Assembly: GCF_024707125.1 (NCBI RefSeq) | Contig: NZ_JANQAH010000009.1 | Location: 124,001 to 188,000, forward strand | Direction: 5' to 3' | Length of the DNA stretch: 64,000 bases | From: Devosia sp. | Lineage (GTDB): Bacteria > Pseudomonadota > Alphaproteobacteria > Rhizobiales > Devosiaceae | Part shown: positions 50,933 to 60,669 of the stretch, in pieces | Layout: the number at the start of each line of letters is the position of its first letter | Position numbering within the stretch: the stretch's first letter is position 1 | Translations under genes and position numbers: made by a program | The notes under the pieces: model-generated | What the model saw: the letters and a program-made list of their open reading frames with translations, nothing else | The model's database searches: none | Told to the model about the DNA's origin: nothing

Positions 50933-52071
50933 TGTCAGCCAATGCGCTGGCGCCCTATCGGCGCATTACCATCAAGATTGGTTCGGCGCTGCTGGTCGAC
51001 AAGGCTGGTAAACTGCGCAAGGCATGGCTCGACGATCTCGCCGAGGATATTTCCGCATTGAAGGCCGAGGGGCGCGATATCGTCGTCGTCTCCTCGGGCG
51101 CCATTGCGTTGGGGCGCGGGCTCTTGGGGCTGTCGGCGGTGTCGCTGACGCTGGAACAATCGCAGGCGGCGGCGAGCGCGGGGCAGATTGCCCTGTCGCA
51201 GGCCTGGGCCGAGGCGCTGGCGCGGCACAATATCGTCACGGGGCAGATTCTGATCACCCCCAACATCACCGAAGAGCGGCGCTATTATCTCAATGCGCGG
51301 ACCACGGTGACGACGCTGCTTGGCCTGGGGGCCATTCCGATTTTCAACGAGAATGACAGCGTGGCAACGGCGGAAATCCGCTATGGCGACAATGACCGCC
51401 TCTCGGCCCGCGTTGCGACCATGATCGAGGCTGACTGCCTCGTGCTGCTCTCTGATATTGACGGGCTCTACACGGCGCCGCCGGCCAAGGACCCGAATGC
51501 GCAGCATATTCCGGTGGTGGAAAGTATTACCCCTGCCATCGAAGCCATGGCGGGCGGCGCGGCGAGCCATCTGTCGCGCGGCGGCATGACTACCAAGGTG
51601 GAAGCCGGCAAGATCGCGACGCTGGCTGGCACCGCGATGGTGATTGCCAAGGGTACGGAAACTCATCCGCTGAAGGTGCTCACCGAAGGCGGCCGCCATA
51701 CCCTCTTCCACCCTGCCCGCTCGCGGGCGCAGGCGCGAAAGCGCTGGATCATGGGGACGCTCACAGTTGCGGGTACGATACAGGTCGATGCTGGCGCAGC
51801 GCGGGCTCTTAATCAGGGCCGCTCCCTGCTGCCGATTGGCGTGACCAAAATCACCGGCGAGTTCGAGCGGGGCGACACCGTTGCCATTACCGATCCCGAT
51901 GGACGCGAAATCGCACGCGGTCTCTCGGGTTTCGACAGCGACGATGCGCGCCTCATCATCGGCAAGCGCAGCGATGTGGTGATCGAACTGTTGGGCGCCG
52001 GTAGCCGTGCGGCCATGATCCATCGTGATAATCTGGTGCTGACGGCGGCCATGGAGGAAATGAACCAATGA
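50932..52071 (+). CDS. proB: Glutamate 5-kinase with PUA domain
   Basis: First enzyme of proline synthesis, 379 residues from ATG 50932, overlapping the obgE stop. The amino-acid-kinase domain (about 1-260) has the ATP-phosphate loop [17 protein letters not shown], and [18 protein letters not shown]. The PUA domain (about 280-360) is present and is associated with proline feedback in other species. It overlaps proA by ATGA. Confidence 0.95.
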   Translation: MSANALAPYRRITIKIGSALLVDKAGKLRKAWLDDLAEDISALKAEGRDIVVVSSGAIALGRGLLGLSAVSLTLEQSQAAASAGQIALSQAWAEALARHNIVTGQILITPNITEERRYYLNARTTVTTLLGLGAIPIFNENDSVATAEIRYGDNDRLSARVATMIEADCLVLLSDIDGLYTAPPAKDPNAQHIPVVESITPAIEAMAGGAASHLSRGGMTTKVEAGKIATLAGTAMVIAKGTETHPLKVLTEGGRHTLFHPARSRAQARKRWIMGTLTVAGTIQVDAGAARALNQGRSLLPIGVTKITGEFERGDTVAITDPDGREIARGLSGFDSDDARLIIGKRSDVVIELLGAGSRAAMIHRDNLVLTAAMEEMNQ

Positions 52072-53351
52072 GCCTCGCTGAAGTCGCCTCCAATGACATT
52101 CCGACGCTGATGCTTGAGCTGGGCCGCAAGGCTAGGGCTGCGGCGAGCAAGCTCGCGACCGCAAGCGCCGAACGCAAATATGCGGCGCTAATTGGCGCGG
52201 CCGAGGCCGTGCGCAATCACAAGGCTGATATTCTCGCCGCCAATGCCCTGGACATGGAGAATGCCCAGGCCAAGGGCATGACCAAGGCGTTTCAGGATCG
52301 GCTGCTGCTGACCGAAGCGCGGCTCGACGGGATTATCGATGCGCTGCGCACCATTGCCGAACTACCCGATCCCGTTGGCGGGATCATTGCCGAATGGGAC
52401 CGGCCCAATGGTCTCCATATCGAGCGCGTGCGGACCCCGCTTGGGGTCATCGGCGTCATCTATGAGAGCCGGCCGAACGTGACGGCGGATGCTGGCGCGC
52501 TGTGCCTCAAGTCGGGCAATGCGGTCATCCTTCGCGGCGGCAGCGACAGCGTGCATTCCTCGCGCGCTTTGGTCGATTGCCTGCGGCTGGGCTTGAAACT
52601 CGCCGGCCAGCCGGAAGACGGCGTGCAGCTGGTGCCGACAACCGACCGCTCCGCCGTGGGCGAATTGCTGGGGGGTCTCGGCGGCGCTATCGACGTGATC
52701 GTACCGCGCGGCGGCAAGTCGCTCGTGGCTCGGGTGCAGTCCGAGGCCCGCGTACCGGTCTTCGCGCACCTCGAAGGCCTTGTGCACGTCTATATCGACC
52801 GCTCGGCCGATCTCGAGAAAGCCGTCTCTGTGACGCTCAACGCCAAGATGCGCCGCACCGGCATTTGTGGGGCTGCCGAAACGCTGCTCGTCCACAAGGA
52901 CGTGGTTTCTACCCACCTCGAGCCGATCATCGATGCGCTCGTCGCAAAAGGCTGCGAAATTCGCGGCGATGCGACGGTGCAGTCGCTGATCGCCGAAGCA
53001 AAGCCAGCGACGGAAGAGGATTGGAAGACCGAGTACGAGGATGCGATCATCTCCGTAAAGGTGGTCGACAGCGTCGAAGCGGCCATTGCCCATATCGAGC
53101 ACTATTCGAGCCACCACACCGAGGCGATCATTGCCGAGGATCCGGTGGCGGTCGAAAAATTCTTCAACGAGATCGATAGCGCCATTCTCGTCCACAACGC
53201 CTCGACGCAATTTGCCGATGGCGGCGAATTCGGTTTTGGCGGCGAGATCGGTATTGCGACGGGCAAAATGCATGCACGCGGGCCGGTGGGCGTCGAGCAA
53301 TTGACCAGCTTCAAATACCGCGTCCGCGGCAATGGGCAGCTCCGACCCTGA
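52068..53351 (+). CDS. proA: Gamma-glutamyl phosphate reductase
   Basis: Second enzyme of proline synthesis, 427 residues. It has the aldehyde-dehydrogenase-like fold with [22 protein letters not shown] in the cofactor domain and the catalytic Cys in [13 protein letters not shown]. It reduces glutamyl phosphate to the semialdehyde using NADPH. Coupled by ATGA to proB; its 3' end overlaps the longest frame of nadD. Confidence 0.95.
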   Translation: MSLAEVASNDIPTLMLELGRKARAAASKLATASAERKYAALIGAAEAVRNHKADILAANALDMENAQAKGMTKAFQDRLLLTEARLDGIIDALRTIAELPDPVGGIIAEWDRPNGLHIERVRTPLGVIGVIYESRPNVTADAGALCLKSGNAVILRGGSDSVHSSRALVDCLRLGLKLAGQPEDGVQLVPTTDRSAVGELLGGLGGAIDVIVPRGGKSLVARVQSEARVPVFAHLEGLVHVYIDRSADLEKAVSVTLNAKMRRTGICGAAETLLVHKDVVSTHLEPIIDALVAKGCEIRGDATVQSLIAEAKPATEEDWKTEYEDAIISVKVVDSVEAAIAHIEHYSSHHTEAIIAEDPVAVEKFFNEIDSAILVHNASTQFADGGEFGFGGEIGIATGKMHARGPVGVEQLTSFKYRVRGNGQLRP

Positions 53352-53988
53352 CGTGACCTTGCGTGCTGCCATCCGCATTCCCGGCATAACCGACCTGCCG
53401 CCTTCCGGCGGCGGCATGCGCATTGGCCTGTTCGGCGGCAGTTTCAATCCCATCCATGCCGGCCACGTGCTGGTGATGGAAGAGACCATGCGTCGGCTGG
53501 AGCTCGATGCGCTCTGGGTGCTGGTGACCCCCGGCAATCCGCTGAAAAACCATTCCGAACTCGCCCCGCTGGCCGACCGGGTGCAGGCGGCACGGGCGCT
53601 GATCAACAATCCGCGTATTCGTGTCACCGGCTTTGAGGCCCAAAAAGGCTTTCGCTACACTTGGCAGACCGTGCGCTTCCTGACGCATTCTCTGGCGGAT
53701 CGGCGCTTTGTCTGGATCATGGGCGCCGACAGTTTGGCTGACTTCCATCGCTGGGAACGCTGGCAGGACATTGCGAAAACCCTGCCCATCGCGGTCTATG
53801 CGCGGCCCGGCTCATCCAACCGCGCGCTGGCCTCGCGCGCGGCTCTCGCCCTGGCCCATGGGCAGATCGACCAGGAGGATGCGCCTGTGCTTGCGAGCCT
53901 GCCGCCGCCTGCCTGGGTCTATCTCCACGGACGTCAATCGAGCCTGTCTTCAAGTGCAATTCGGGCGTCAAAACCCCGGAATTCCTAG
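53332..53988 (+). CDS. nadD: Nicotinate-nucleotide adenylyltransferase
   Basis: NAD biosynthesis enzyme joining nicotinate mononucleotide with ATP. The frame from ATG 53332 gives 218 residues; GTG 53353 and ATG 53416 are alternatives, the last starting directly at [17 protein letters not shown], the nucleotidyltransferase motif. Later SSLSSSAIR matches the ISSTxIR signature with small changes, and [14 protein letters not shown] is typical. About 28 extra N-terminal residues are common in Rhizobiales. It overlaps the proA end. Confidence 0.92.
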   Translation: MGSSDPDVTLRAAIRIPGITDLPPSGGGMRIGLFGGSFNPIHAGHVLVMEETMRRLELDALWVLVTPGNPLKNHSELAPLADRVQAARALINNPRIRVTGFEAQKGFRYTWQTVRFLTHSLADRRFVWIMGADSLADFHRWERWQDIAKTLPIAVYARPGSSNRALASRAALALAHGQIDQEDAPVLASLPPPAWVYLHGRQSSLSSSAIRASKPRNS

Positions 53989-54171
53989 ACTTGTAGCCTT
54001 CGTCTTGCAGAAATGACGGAAAACGCGCATATTCAGGGAAATGATCGCTGTTTTCGGAACAGGAACTGACGGCTTGCCGTTTGCCAAGACGCCGCAATAT
54101 TCCGATCAACAACCAAGGATGCTGACTAATCGCATGACTCATGCTCACGCATGGGCGGAAGGCCGTTTCTG

Positions 54172-54564
54172 ATGGCCGCGCTGCCCAATAACACTGTTTC
54201 CGCCCCTGCAGCAGCTGCTGCGCCTTCGGTCGAATCGGCCGTCGAACTGATCCTCAACGTGCTCGATGACGCCAAGGCGGAAGAGACCGTGTCGGTCGAT
54301 ATCACCGGCAAGTCCTCGCTCGCCGACCACATGATCGTGACTTCGGGCCGCTCGCAGCGCCATGTCGGCGCTGTGGCAGACCAGATCATCCGCGCCCTGC
54401 GCGAAAATGGTTTTGGCAAGCCCCGCGTGGAAGGCCTGCCCCATTGCGACTGGGTACTGGTCGATACGGGCGATGTGATCGTCCATATCTTCCGCCCGGA
54501 AGTGCGCGAATTCTACAATATCGAGAAGATGTGGCAGGCGGATTTTTCTGCCGACGCTCACTGA
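54172..54564 (+). CDS. rsfS: Ribosomal silencing factor RsfS
   Basis: 130 residues from ATG 54172, chosen because GGAAGG lies nine bases upstream; ATG 54151 is also open. The RsfS domain has VSVDITGKSSLADHMIV, TSGRSQRHV and DWVLVDTGDVIVHIF. RsfS binds L14 and blocks subunit joining under starvation. It follows nadD by about 180 bp, as in most Alphaproteobacteria. The N-terminal 15 residues are Ala/Pro-rich. Confidence 0.93.
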   Translation: MAALPNNTVSAPAAAAAPSVESAVELILNVLDDAKAEETVSVDITGKSSLADHMIVTSGRSQRHVGAVADQIIRALRENGFGKPRVEGLPHCDWVLVDTGDVIVHIFRPEVREFYNIEKMWQADFSADAH

Positions 54565-54569
54565 TCTCA

Positions 54570-54604
54570 ACCATTTCAATGTTTCCCCGAAACATTGAAA
54601 TGGT
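54570..54604 (+). repeat. Perfect 16-bp AT-rich stem-loop between rsfS and rlmH
   Basis: ACCATTTCAATGTTTC (54570-54585), loop CCC, and GAAACATTGAAATGGT (54589-54604). The arms are fully complementary. Seven bases later a second perfect 8-bp hairpin follows (54611-54634). No T-run follows either, and the rlmH start is 14 bases after the second. Confidence 0.8.
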
Positions 54605-54610
54605 GGTTAG

Positions 54611-54634
54611 GCGCCGGCTCCTGTGTGCCGGCGC
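54611..54634 (+). repeat. 8-bp GC hairpin just before rlmH
   Basis: GCGCCGGC-TCCTGTGT-GCCGGCGC, perfect. It ends right before the AGGA ribosome site of rlmH and could affect translation of that gene. Confidence 0.6.
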
Positions 54635-54647
54635 ATAGGAAAAAACC

Positions 54648-55130
54648 ATGCGCATAGCCATTGCGGCCGTGGGCCGGATGAAGTCCGGCCCCGAGCGCGA
54701 GCTTGTCTCGCGCTATCTTGATCGGGCCATTGCGTCAGGCAAACCACTGGCGCTCACTGGCTTCGACGTCACCGAACTCAATGAATCCCGCGCCGGCTCG
54801 GCTGCTTCCCGCAAAACTGAGGAAGCCAAGGGCCTGCGCGCCGCCCTGCCCGATGGCATTCTGGTGACGCTCGACGAGCGCGGCAAATCATTGGGCTCCG
54901 AGGCCTTTTCCAATCTGCTTGGGCGTTGGCGCGATGAGGGGAGGCCCGCGGTCTCCTTCGTCATCGGCGGAGCCGATGGCATCGACCCCGATTTCGTGCG
55001 TGGCGCCGACCTGTCGCTGAGCTTTTCGCCCATGGTCTGGCCGCACCAGCTGGTGCGCATCATGCTGGCCGAACAGCTTTATCGTGCCACCACGATTCTA
55101 TCGGGTCATCCCTATCATCGCGGCGACTAA
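54648..55130 (+). CDS. rlmH: 23S rRNA pseudouridine(1915)-N3-methyltransferase RlmH
   Basis: SPOUT methyltransferase of 160 residues that modifies pseudouridine 1915 in the 70S ribosome. Family signs are MRIAIAAVGRMKSGPE at the start, LDERGKSLGSE, VIGGADGID (the SAM-binding knot) and the C-terminal ilSGHPYHRGD. AGGA is the ribosome site. Length is normal. It is preceded by two consecutive hairpins. Confidence 0.95.
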   Translation: MRIAIAAVGRMKSGPERELVSRYLDRAIASGKPLALTGFDVTELNESRAGSAASRKTEEAKGLRAALPDGILVTLDERGKSLGSEAFSNLLGRWRDEGRPAVSFVIGGADGIDPDFVRGADLSLSFSPMVWPHQLVRIMLAEQLYRATTILSGHPYHRGD

Positions 55131-55344
55131 GCACGTCTTCGGAAAGTGACCGCCGCTTCCGGGATGAAGACATGCACAGGGTAGTACGCCACAATTCCGG
55201 CACCTCCGCCCCATAGGCAGCGCGAACGGGTGCAGAAAATTATGGTTAAGCAACGTTAACCTGCAGTTTTCCTGCCCTTTGCTAATCTCGCCTCTGAGTG
55301 ATTCGGTGCGCCATGCGGGCAAGCCGCTGGGCCCAGGAGTTTTC

Positions 55345-56754
55345 ATGCCGGTTTGGCCGGACAGCATCGTCAGAGCAACGCTCGGCGGCATCGTGCTTGC
55401 CGGGGGTTTTGCCTTGCCCCTCCTCGCCCAGACCGAGACGCCTCCCGCAGCGACGACGCCACCTGCGGCCACCACGCCGACTACCCCGGCCCCCACTGAA
55501 ACAGCGCCGGCAGTGGACGCAGCGCCGGCCGCCGAGACCACTCCTCCAGCCGATGGCGAAGAAACGGCGCGCAGCAATGCGGCTGATCTTGAGGAAGTGG
55601 AAGCCTCGCTGCAGCTGAGCCGCGAGCGCATCGATGCGCTCAAAGCCGAGATCGCCGAAATGGAGGGTGACCGCACCCGCCAGAACGCCGCCCTCATCGC
55701 CGCTGGCCAACGCGTAAAACTGGCCGAAATCGAAGTGGCCGATGTCGAGGAGCGCCTCTCCAACCTTATCGTCGAGGAACTGGAAGTCCGCGGCCGGCTC
55801 GATGGCGCCGATGCCGAAATCGCCAATGTGCTGGCAGCGCTCGAGCGCATTTCGCTCAATCCGCCGCCGGCCCTCATCGTTGACCCCAGCGACGCGCTCG
55901 GTTCAGCCCGCGGCGCCATGCTGATCGCCGCCATCGTGCCGCAGCTGCGCAACCGCGCCGACACGGTCAGCACCGATCTCAAGACGCTGATGGGCATCAA
56001 GGAACAGGCGCTTGCCGAAGAGGCGACGCTGAAAGCCAATTATGCCGTGCTCGAGGAAGAGCAGCTGCGCATCGCCACCCTGATCGCGGCGCGAAAGCAG
56101 GGCATCGAGCAGGTCGGCGCCCAACTCAGCAGCGAAGAGCAGGCAGCCGTTGACCTCGCCGAACGCGCCAGCACGCTTCGCGAACTCATCGACGCCCTCT
56201 CGGCCCGCGCCAACCAGACCCAGACCGGCACGCCAACGCAGACGGATGTGCCGCAGCTCTCGCCCGAAGCCATCCAGCTCGCCTTTGCCAATGCGGCGCG
56301 CACCGAGCCGGCCGTGCCCTTTCCGCTGGCGCGCGGCTATCTTGCCCAGCCGGCCAATGGTGTCACCGTGGTGCAGTTTGGCGCCGGGGACGGCTTTGGC
56401 GGCATTTCGCAGGGCCAGTCCATTGTTACCCGCGCCGAAGCGCAGGTGGTGGCGCCAGCCGATGGCTGGGTGCTCTATAAAGGGCCCTACCTCAATTATG
56501 GCCAGATCGTCATCCTCAATACCGGGCAGGGTTTCACGACCCTCTTAGCCGGACTGGATACCATTTCCGTCGATATCGGGCAGTTCGTCCTTCTGGGCGA
56601 ACCCTTGGGACAGATGGGATCACGCACAATTGGGCGGACCGTGACCACCAATGCTGGCAACGCCCAGCCGACGCTTTATATAGAATTGCGACAGAACAAC
56701 GAGCCCATCGACCCGGAAAGCTGGTGGGCCCCGAACGAACAACAGACGGGATAG
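55345..56754 (+). CDS. EnvC-like murein hydrolase activator with degenerate LytM domain
   Basis: 469 residues from ATG 55345, with AGGAG six bases upstream. A signal peptide (about 10-35, ALPLLAQ) is followed by a Pro/Thr-rich segment, a long coiled coil (about 80-280), and a C-terminal LytM (M23) fold. The LytM metal ligands are missing: the usual His/Asp positions read GISQGQSIV, TTLLAGL and TLYIELR without histidines. Like E. coli EnvC it would therefore activate amidases at division rather than cut peptidoglycan. Followed six bases later by ctpA, the standard neighbour. Confidence 0.85.
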   Translation: MPVWPDSIVRATLGGIVLAGGFALPLLAQTETPPAATTPPAATTPTTPAPTETAPAVDAAPAAETTPPADGEETARSNAADLEEVEASLQLSRERIDALKAEIAEMEGDRTRQNAALIAAGQRVKLAEIEVADVEERLSNLIVEELEVRGRLDGADAEIANVLAALERISLNPPPALIVDPSDALGSARGAMLIAAIVPQLRNRADTVSTDLKTLMGIKEQALAEEATLKANYAVLEEEQLRIATLIAARKQGIEQVGAQLSSEEQAAVDLAERASTLRELIDALSARANQTQTGTPTQTDVPQLSPEAIQLAFANAARTEPAVPFPLARGYLAQPANGVTVVQFGAGDGFGGISQGQSIVTRAEAQVVAPADGWVLYKGPYLNYGQIVILNTGQGFTTLLAGLDTISVDIGQFVLLGEPLGQMGSRTIGRTVTTNAGNAQPTLYIELRQNNEPIDPESWWAPNEQQTG

Positions 56755-56760
56755 TAATCC

Positions 56761-58152
56761 ATGCGCTTGACCACCCTTCGCGCCGCCGCCCTTGGTGTGG
56801 CGCTGCTCATCCCGACCGTCGGGGTTTTGGCACAGGACACGCCGCCAGCCCCCGAAACGCCGGTGGAAGAGCCCAATCCGAGTGGCGAGCAGCCCGAGCC
56901 CACGGCCGAAGAGCTCGACAAGGAGCCGCGCGATCCCCTGGAAATCTATGCCGACCTCAATCTCTTCGGCGAGATTTTTGACCGCATCCGCGCCGAATAT
57001 GTCGATCCCCCGGACGAGCAGGAGCTGATCCGCGCTGCCATCCAGGGCATGCTAACCTCGCTCGACCCGCATTCGGGCTATCTGCCGCCGGCCGATTACG
57101 ACGAAATGCGCCAGGACACCTCTGGCGAATTCGGCGGTCTCGGCATCGAAGTCACCATGGAAGAGGGGACCATCAAGGTCATCTCGCCCATCGACGAGAC
57201 CCCGGCCGCCCGCGCCGGCATTCTGGCCAATGATTTCATCATCGAGCTCGATGGCGTTTCCATCCAGGGCCTGTCCCTCGACGAAGCCGTCGAAAAGATG
57301 CGTGGGCCGGTGGGCACGGACATCACCGTGACCGTGGCGCGCGAAGGCGTCGACAAGCCGCTCGAATTCAAATTGACCCGCGCCACCATCGCCATGCGCG
57401 CCGTGCGCTGGAGCATGGAGGGCGATGTCGCCGTGCTGCGCCTCGCCCGCTTCTCGGCCCAGGCCTATATCGGCATCGAAAATGCCATTCGCGATATCTA
57501 TGCCGAACGCGATGGCGTGGCGCCCAAGGGCATCATCCTTGACCTGCGCAACAATCCCGGCGGTCTCGTCGATCAGGCCGTCTATGTCGCCGACGCCTTC
57601 CTCAAGCAAGGTGCGGTCGTTCTGACCCGTGGCCGGACCGAGCAGGAAAGCGCCCGCTATGACGCCGAGCCCGATCCGCTCGACGAACAGCTCGTCGACG
57701 TGCCGCTGGTCGTCTTGATCAATGGCGGCTCGGCTTCGGCCTCCGAAATCGTCGCCGGCGCCCTGCAGGACCACAAGCGCGCAACGCTCGTCGGGACCCG
57801 CTCCTTCGGCAAGGGTTCGGTGCAGTCGATCATTTCGCTCGGGCCCGATGGCGCCATGCGCCTGACGACGGCCCGCTACTACACCCCGGACAACCGCTCC
57901 ATCCAGGCGCTCGGCATCACGCCCGATATCGAGATCCGCCAGGTGGTCCCCGCCGAATTCCAGGGTCGTGACGAGATCGTCGGCGAAGCCGGCCTTGCCG
58001 GTCACATCACCATCGAAGGCCAGGAAGAAAGCACTGTCGGTTCCTCGGTCTATGTGCCGCAGGAAGCTGCCGATGACGCGCAGCTGCAATATGCGATCAA
58101 GCTGATCAATGGCGAGGAGACGAATGCCGCCTTCCCGCCAAAGGCGGAGTAA
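56761..58152 (+). CDS. ctpA: C-terminal processing protease CtpA (S41)
   Basis: Periplasmic serine protease of 463 residues with a signal peptide (about 1-25). The order is N-terminal helical part, PDZ domain (about 115-205), and the S41 catalytic core with Ser326 in GGSASASEI and Lys351 in FGKGSVQ, 25 apart as in characterised Ctp enzymes. It cleaves C-termini of envelope proteins, often peptidoglycan hydrolases. That fits the neighbouring envC-like gene. Confidence 0.95.
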   Translation: MRLTTLRAAALGVALLIPTVGVLAQDTPPAPETPVEEPNPSGEQPEPTAEELDKEPRDPLEIYADLNLFGEIFDRIRAEYVDPPDEQELIRAAIQGMLTSLDPHSGYLPPADYDEMRQDTSGEFGGLGIEVTMEEGTIKVISPIDETPAARAGILANDFIIELDGVSIQGLSLDEAVEKMRGPVGTDITVTVAREGVDKPLEFKLTRATIAMRAVRWSMEGDVAVLRLARFSAQAYIGIENAIRDIYAERDGVAPKGIILDLRNNPGGLVDQAVYVADAFLKQGAVVLTRGRTEQESARYDAEPDPLDEQLVDVPLVVLINGGSASASEIVAGALQDHKRATLVGTRSFGKGSVQSIISLGPDGAMRLTTARYYTPDNRSIQALGITPDIEIRQVVPAEFQGRDEIVGEAGLAGHITIEGQEESTVGSSVYVPQEAADDAQLQYAIKLINGEETNAAFPPKAE

Positions 58153-58171
58153 CGGCTGAGCCGTGCTAGAC

Positions 58172-58213
58172 TGGGGGCGCAGCGGGTTGATTCGCCGTTG
58201 CGCCCCCATTTTC
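58172..58213 (+). terminator. Rho-independent terminator after ctpA
   Basis: TGGGGGCGCA pairs with TGCGCCCCCA (inner GCGG also near-pairs) and TTTTCTTC follows. It sits 19 bases after the ctpA stop and before the divergent-polysaccharide-deacetylase gene, which therefore may have its own promoter. Confidence 0.8.
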
Positions 58214-58241
58214 TTCTCTCTCGGGTAGGGCCGGACTGCCG

Positions 58242-59381
58242 ATGGCCAATGATTTGAGTACGCCCCTGACCGGCCGCAGACAGCGCCTCAAGAATGCCTT
58301 GGGGCGTCCGCACCTGCCTATCGCGCGCATCCTTTTCGGCCTGATCGGCGTCATCGCCGTGGGCACGGTGGCGCGACTGGTTCTGGTTGATGACCCGACG
58401 GGCGGAAGGCCCAGCCAGGAAGCGGGCATCATCAATTCCCAGGTCGGCAATAGCGTCGCCGATACGGTCGCCTCCGGCCCCGCCACCATCACGGCCGACC
58501 CGCAGCAATATCCGGCCGATGGCTCGATCATCGCCGTTCCCGGCCCCGCCGCTGATACGGCGACCGCGGAGGCGCATCTGGCGCCCGATAGTTCCGGCAT
58601 CGTACCCGAATTGAGCGAAGAGACGGCCAATGGCCCGATTCCGCGCATTTCCGGCACCGGCCAGACTCCCTTTGCCACCTATCACCACCCATTCGAAGCA
58701 GCGAGCGCCGGGACCGGGCCGCGCATCGCGCTGATCGTCACTGGCCTCGGTATCAACGAGCAGGGTTCGCTCGACGCCATTGCGCAGCTGCCCGACCTTG
58801 TGACGCTGGCCTTCGCGCCCTATGGTAAGGCGCTCGAAAAGACCGTCACTGTCGCCCGCGGCGGCGGCCACGAAGTCATGCTCGAAGTGCCGCTTGAGCC
58901 TTTCGACTTCCCGCAGAACGATCCCGGCCCGCATACGCTGCTTACGGGCGAGCCGCCGCGTGAAAACCTCGAAAAGCTGTTCTGGCTGATGGCGCGCTTT
59001 GGCGGCTATTTTGGCATCATCAACAATATGGGCGCGCGCTTCACCGCTTCCGCCGGTGATTTTGGCCCGGTGATGGAAGAGCTTGGCGCGCGCGGCGTCG
59101 GCTATATCGACGATGGTTCTTCGAACCGCTCGGTTTCGGCCCAGCTCGCCAGCGCCAACAAGGTGCCCTATGCACGGGCCAGCATGCTGATCGACGCCAA
59201 TCCGGCGCGCTCATCTATTCTCTCAGCGCTGGACAGCCTTGAAGCCGAAGCCATGGAACATGGCAGCGCAATTGGTATTGTCAGCGCATTGCCCATTTCC
59301 ATCCAGGCCGTCTCGGAATGGTCGGCGGGCCTTGATGGCAAGGGTATTGCGCTGGTTCCTGCCAGCGCCCTGATGCAATAG
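58242..59381 (+). CDS. Divergent polysaccharide deacetylase family protein
   Basis: 379 residues. A single membrane segment near the N-terminus (about 25-47) anchors a periplasmic domain of the divergent polysaccharide deacetylase group (PF04748), visible from about 160: RIALIVTGLGINEQGS, FAPYGKALE, EVMLEVPLEPFDFP, and NNMGARFTA. The classical His metal ligands of NodB-type enzymes are not obvious, as is usual for this group. It commonly follows ctpA in Rhizobiales. Substrate unknown. Confidence 0.88.
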   Translation: MANDLSTPLTGRRQRLKNALGRPHLPIARILFGLIGVIAVGTVARLVLVDDPTGGRPSQEAGIINSQVGNSVADTVASGPATITADPQQYPADGSIIAVPGPAADTATAEAHLAPDSSGIVPELSEETANGPIPRISGTGQTPFATYHHPFEAASAGTGPRIALIVTGLGINEQGSLDAIAQLPDLVTLAFAPYGKALEKTVTVARGGGHEVMLEVPLEPFDFPQNDPGPHTLLTGEPPRENLEKLFWLMARFGGYFGIINNMGARFTASAGDFGPVMEELGARGVGYIDDGSSNRSVSAQLASANKVPYARASMLIDANPARSSILSALDSLEAEAMEHGSAIGIVSALPISIQAVSEWSAGLDGKGIALVPASALMQ

Positions 59382-59440
59382 CGTCTCAGAGACAGGCTAG
59401 CTTTGGCCCGCTGGGCGCCAACAGAACTGACCGAAACATC

Positions 59441-59974
59441 ATGTCGTCTATTCCGAACCGAGAATCCCTCCCCTATCGCGACTGCGTCGGCATTGCCGTG
59501 TTCAACGCCCAGGGCAATGTATTCGTCGGCCGCCGCAAGGCCGACGATCCGGAAAAATCGGCCGACTATGACGCCCCCTGGCAGATGCCGCAGGGCGGGA
59601 TCGATGCCGGCGAAGATCCGCTGCGCGCCGCGCTGCGCGAGCTCTATGAGGAAACCAGTATCTCGTCCGTCAGCCTCCTCGCCGAGGCGCCGGAATGGAT
59701 CTATTACGACCTGCCCGACGAGCAATTGGGCAAGGCGCTGAAGGGCAAGTATCGTGGCCAGCGCCAGCGCTGGTTCGCCTTCGCCTTTACCGGCGCCGAT
59801 AGTGACATCGACGTTTCCGCGCCCGGCGGCGGCAAATTCCACGCCGAATTCGACGCCTGGCGCTGGGAGCGCCTGTCGCGCACCCCGTCGCTGATCGTGC
59901 CGTTCAAGCGCGAGGCCTATGAAAAGGTCGTCGAGGCTTTCATCGACATCCCGCAGCGCTTTACCCACGCGTAG
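59441..59974 (+). CDS. rppH: RNA pyrophosphohydrolase RppH
   Basis: Nudix hydrolase of 177 residues that removes pyrophosphate from RNA 5' ends to start decay; it may also act on dinucleoside polyphosphates. The Nudix box is GGIDAGEDPLRAALRELYEE, complete in its acidic residues. The typical start (YRDCVGIAVFNAQGNVFVGRR) and WQMPQGG are present. It stands 59 bp after the deacetylase gene, as in many Alphaproteobacteria. Confidence 0.94.
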   Translation: MSSIPNRESLPYRDCVGIAVFNAQGNVFVGRRKADDPEKSADYDAPWQMPQGGIDAGEDPLRAALRELYEETSISSVSLLAEAPEWIYYDLPDEQLGKALKGKYRGQRQRWFAFAFTGADSDIDVSAPGGGKFHAEFDAWRWERLSRTPSLIVPFKREAYEKVVEAFIDIPQRFTHA

Positions 59975-59981
59975 AAAAATC

Positions 59982-60668
59982 ATGAAGACCATTGGCCTTA
60001 TCGGCGGCATGAGCTGGGAATCGACGGCACACTATTATCGCATTCTCAACCAGGAGACGGCGGCGCGGCTGGGTGGTCTCCATTCGGCGCCGGTCCTCGT
60101 GGATTCGCTCGATTTCGCGCCCATTGCGGAGCTGCAATCAGCGGGAAAATGGGACGAGGCGGGTGCGCTGCTCAATCGCTCGGCACTGCGGCTCAAAGCA
60201 GCCGGGGCCGAGGTGATCGGGCTTGCGACCAACACCATGCATCTGGTTGCCGAGAAGATGATGGCCGGCGTCGATGCACCCTTCGTGCACATTGCCGATC
60301 CGACGGCGGATGCCTTGCTCGCGGATGGCTATTCGACGGTTGGCCTTCTGGGCACGCGCTTCACCATGGAAATGGGCTTTTATCGCGAACGGCTGGAACA
60401 GCGCGGCCTTACCGCGCTCATTCCCGAGGTGGACCGCACCAATCTCAACGGCATCATCTATGACGAACTCTGCCGCGGCATCGTCCGCGAGGAGTCGCGA
60501 AAAATCTATGTCGACGCCATCAGCCGCCTCGCCGCGCGGGGCGCCGAGGCGGTCATTCTGGGTTGTACCGAGATCGGCATGCTGATCGACGATTCCGTCA
60601 GCCCCTTGCCGGTCTTCGATACGACAGACCTGCACGCTCGCGCACTGGTGGGCGCGGCGCTGGCCTAA
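59982..60668 (+). CDS. Aspartate/glutamate racemase family protein
   Basis: 228 residues from ATG 59982, seven bases after the rppH stop. The start MKTIGLIGGMSWEST is diagnostic of the aspartate racemase group. The two catalytic cysteine positions are read as Thr82-Asn-Thr in GLATNTMH and Cys194 in ILGCTEIGML, so the first cysteine is replaced by threonine. Such single-cysteine members (YgeA-like) are known and have altered or broad racemase activity. Substrate is therefore uncertain. Confidence 0.85.
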   Translation: MKTIGLIGGMSWESTAHYYRILNQETAARLGGLHSAPVLVDSLDFAPIAELQSAGKWDEAGALLNRSALRLKAAGAEVIGLATNTMHLVAEKMMAGVDAPFVHIADPTADALLADGYSTVGLLGTRFTMEMGFYRERLEQRGLTALIPEVDRTNLNGIIYDELCRGIVREESRKIYVDAISRLAARGAEAVILGCTEIGMLIDDSVSPLPVFDTTDLHARALVGAALA

Positions 60669-60669
60669 G

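Noticed and set aside
54014-54070. Possible 18-codon peptide between nadD and rsfS
   Set aside because: No convincing ribosome site and nothing to distinguish it from chance.
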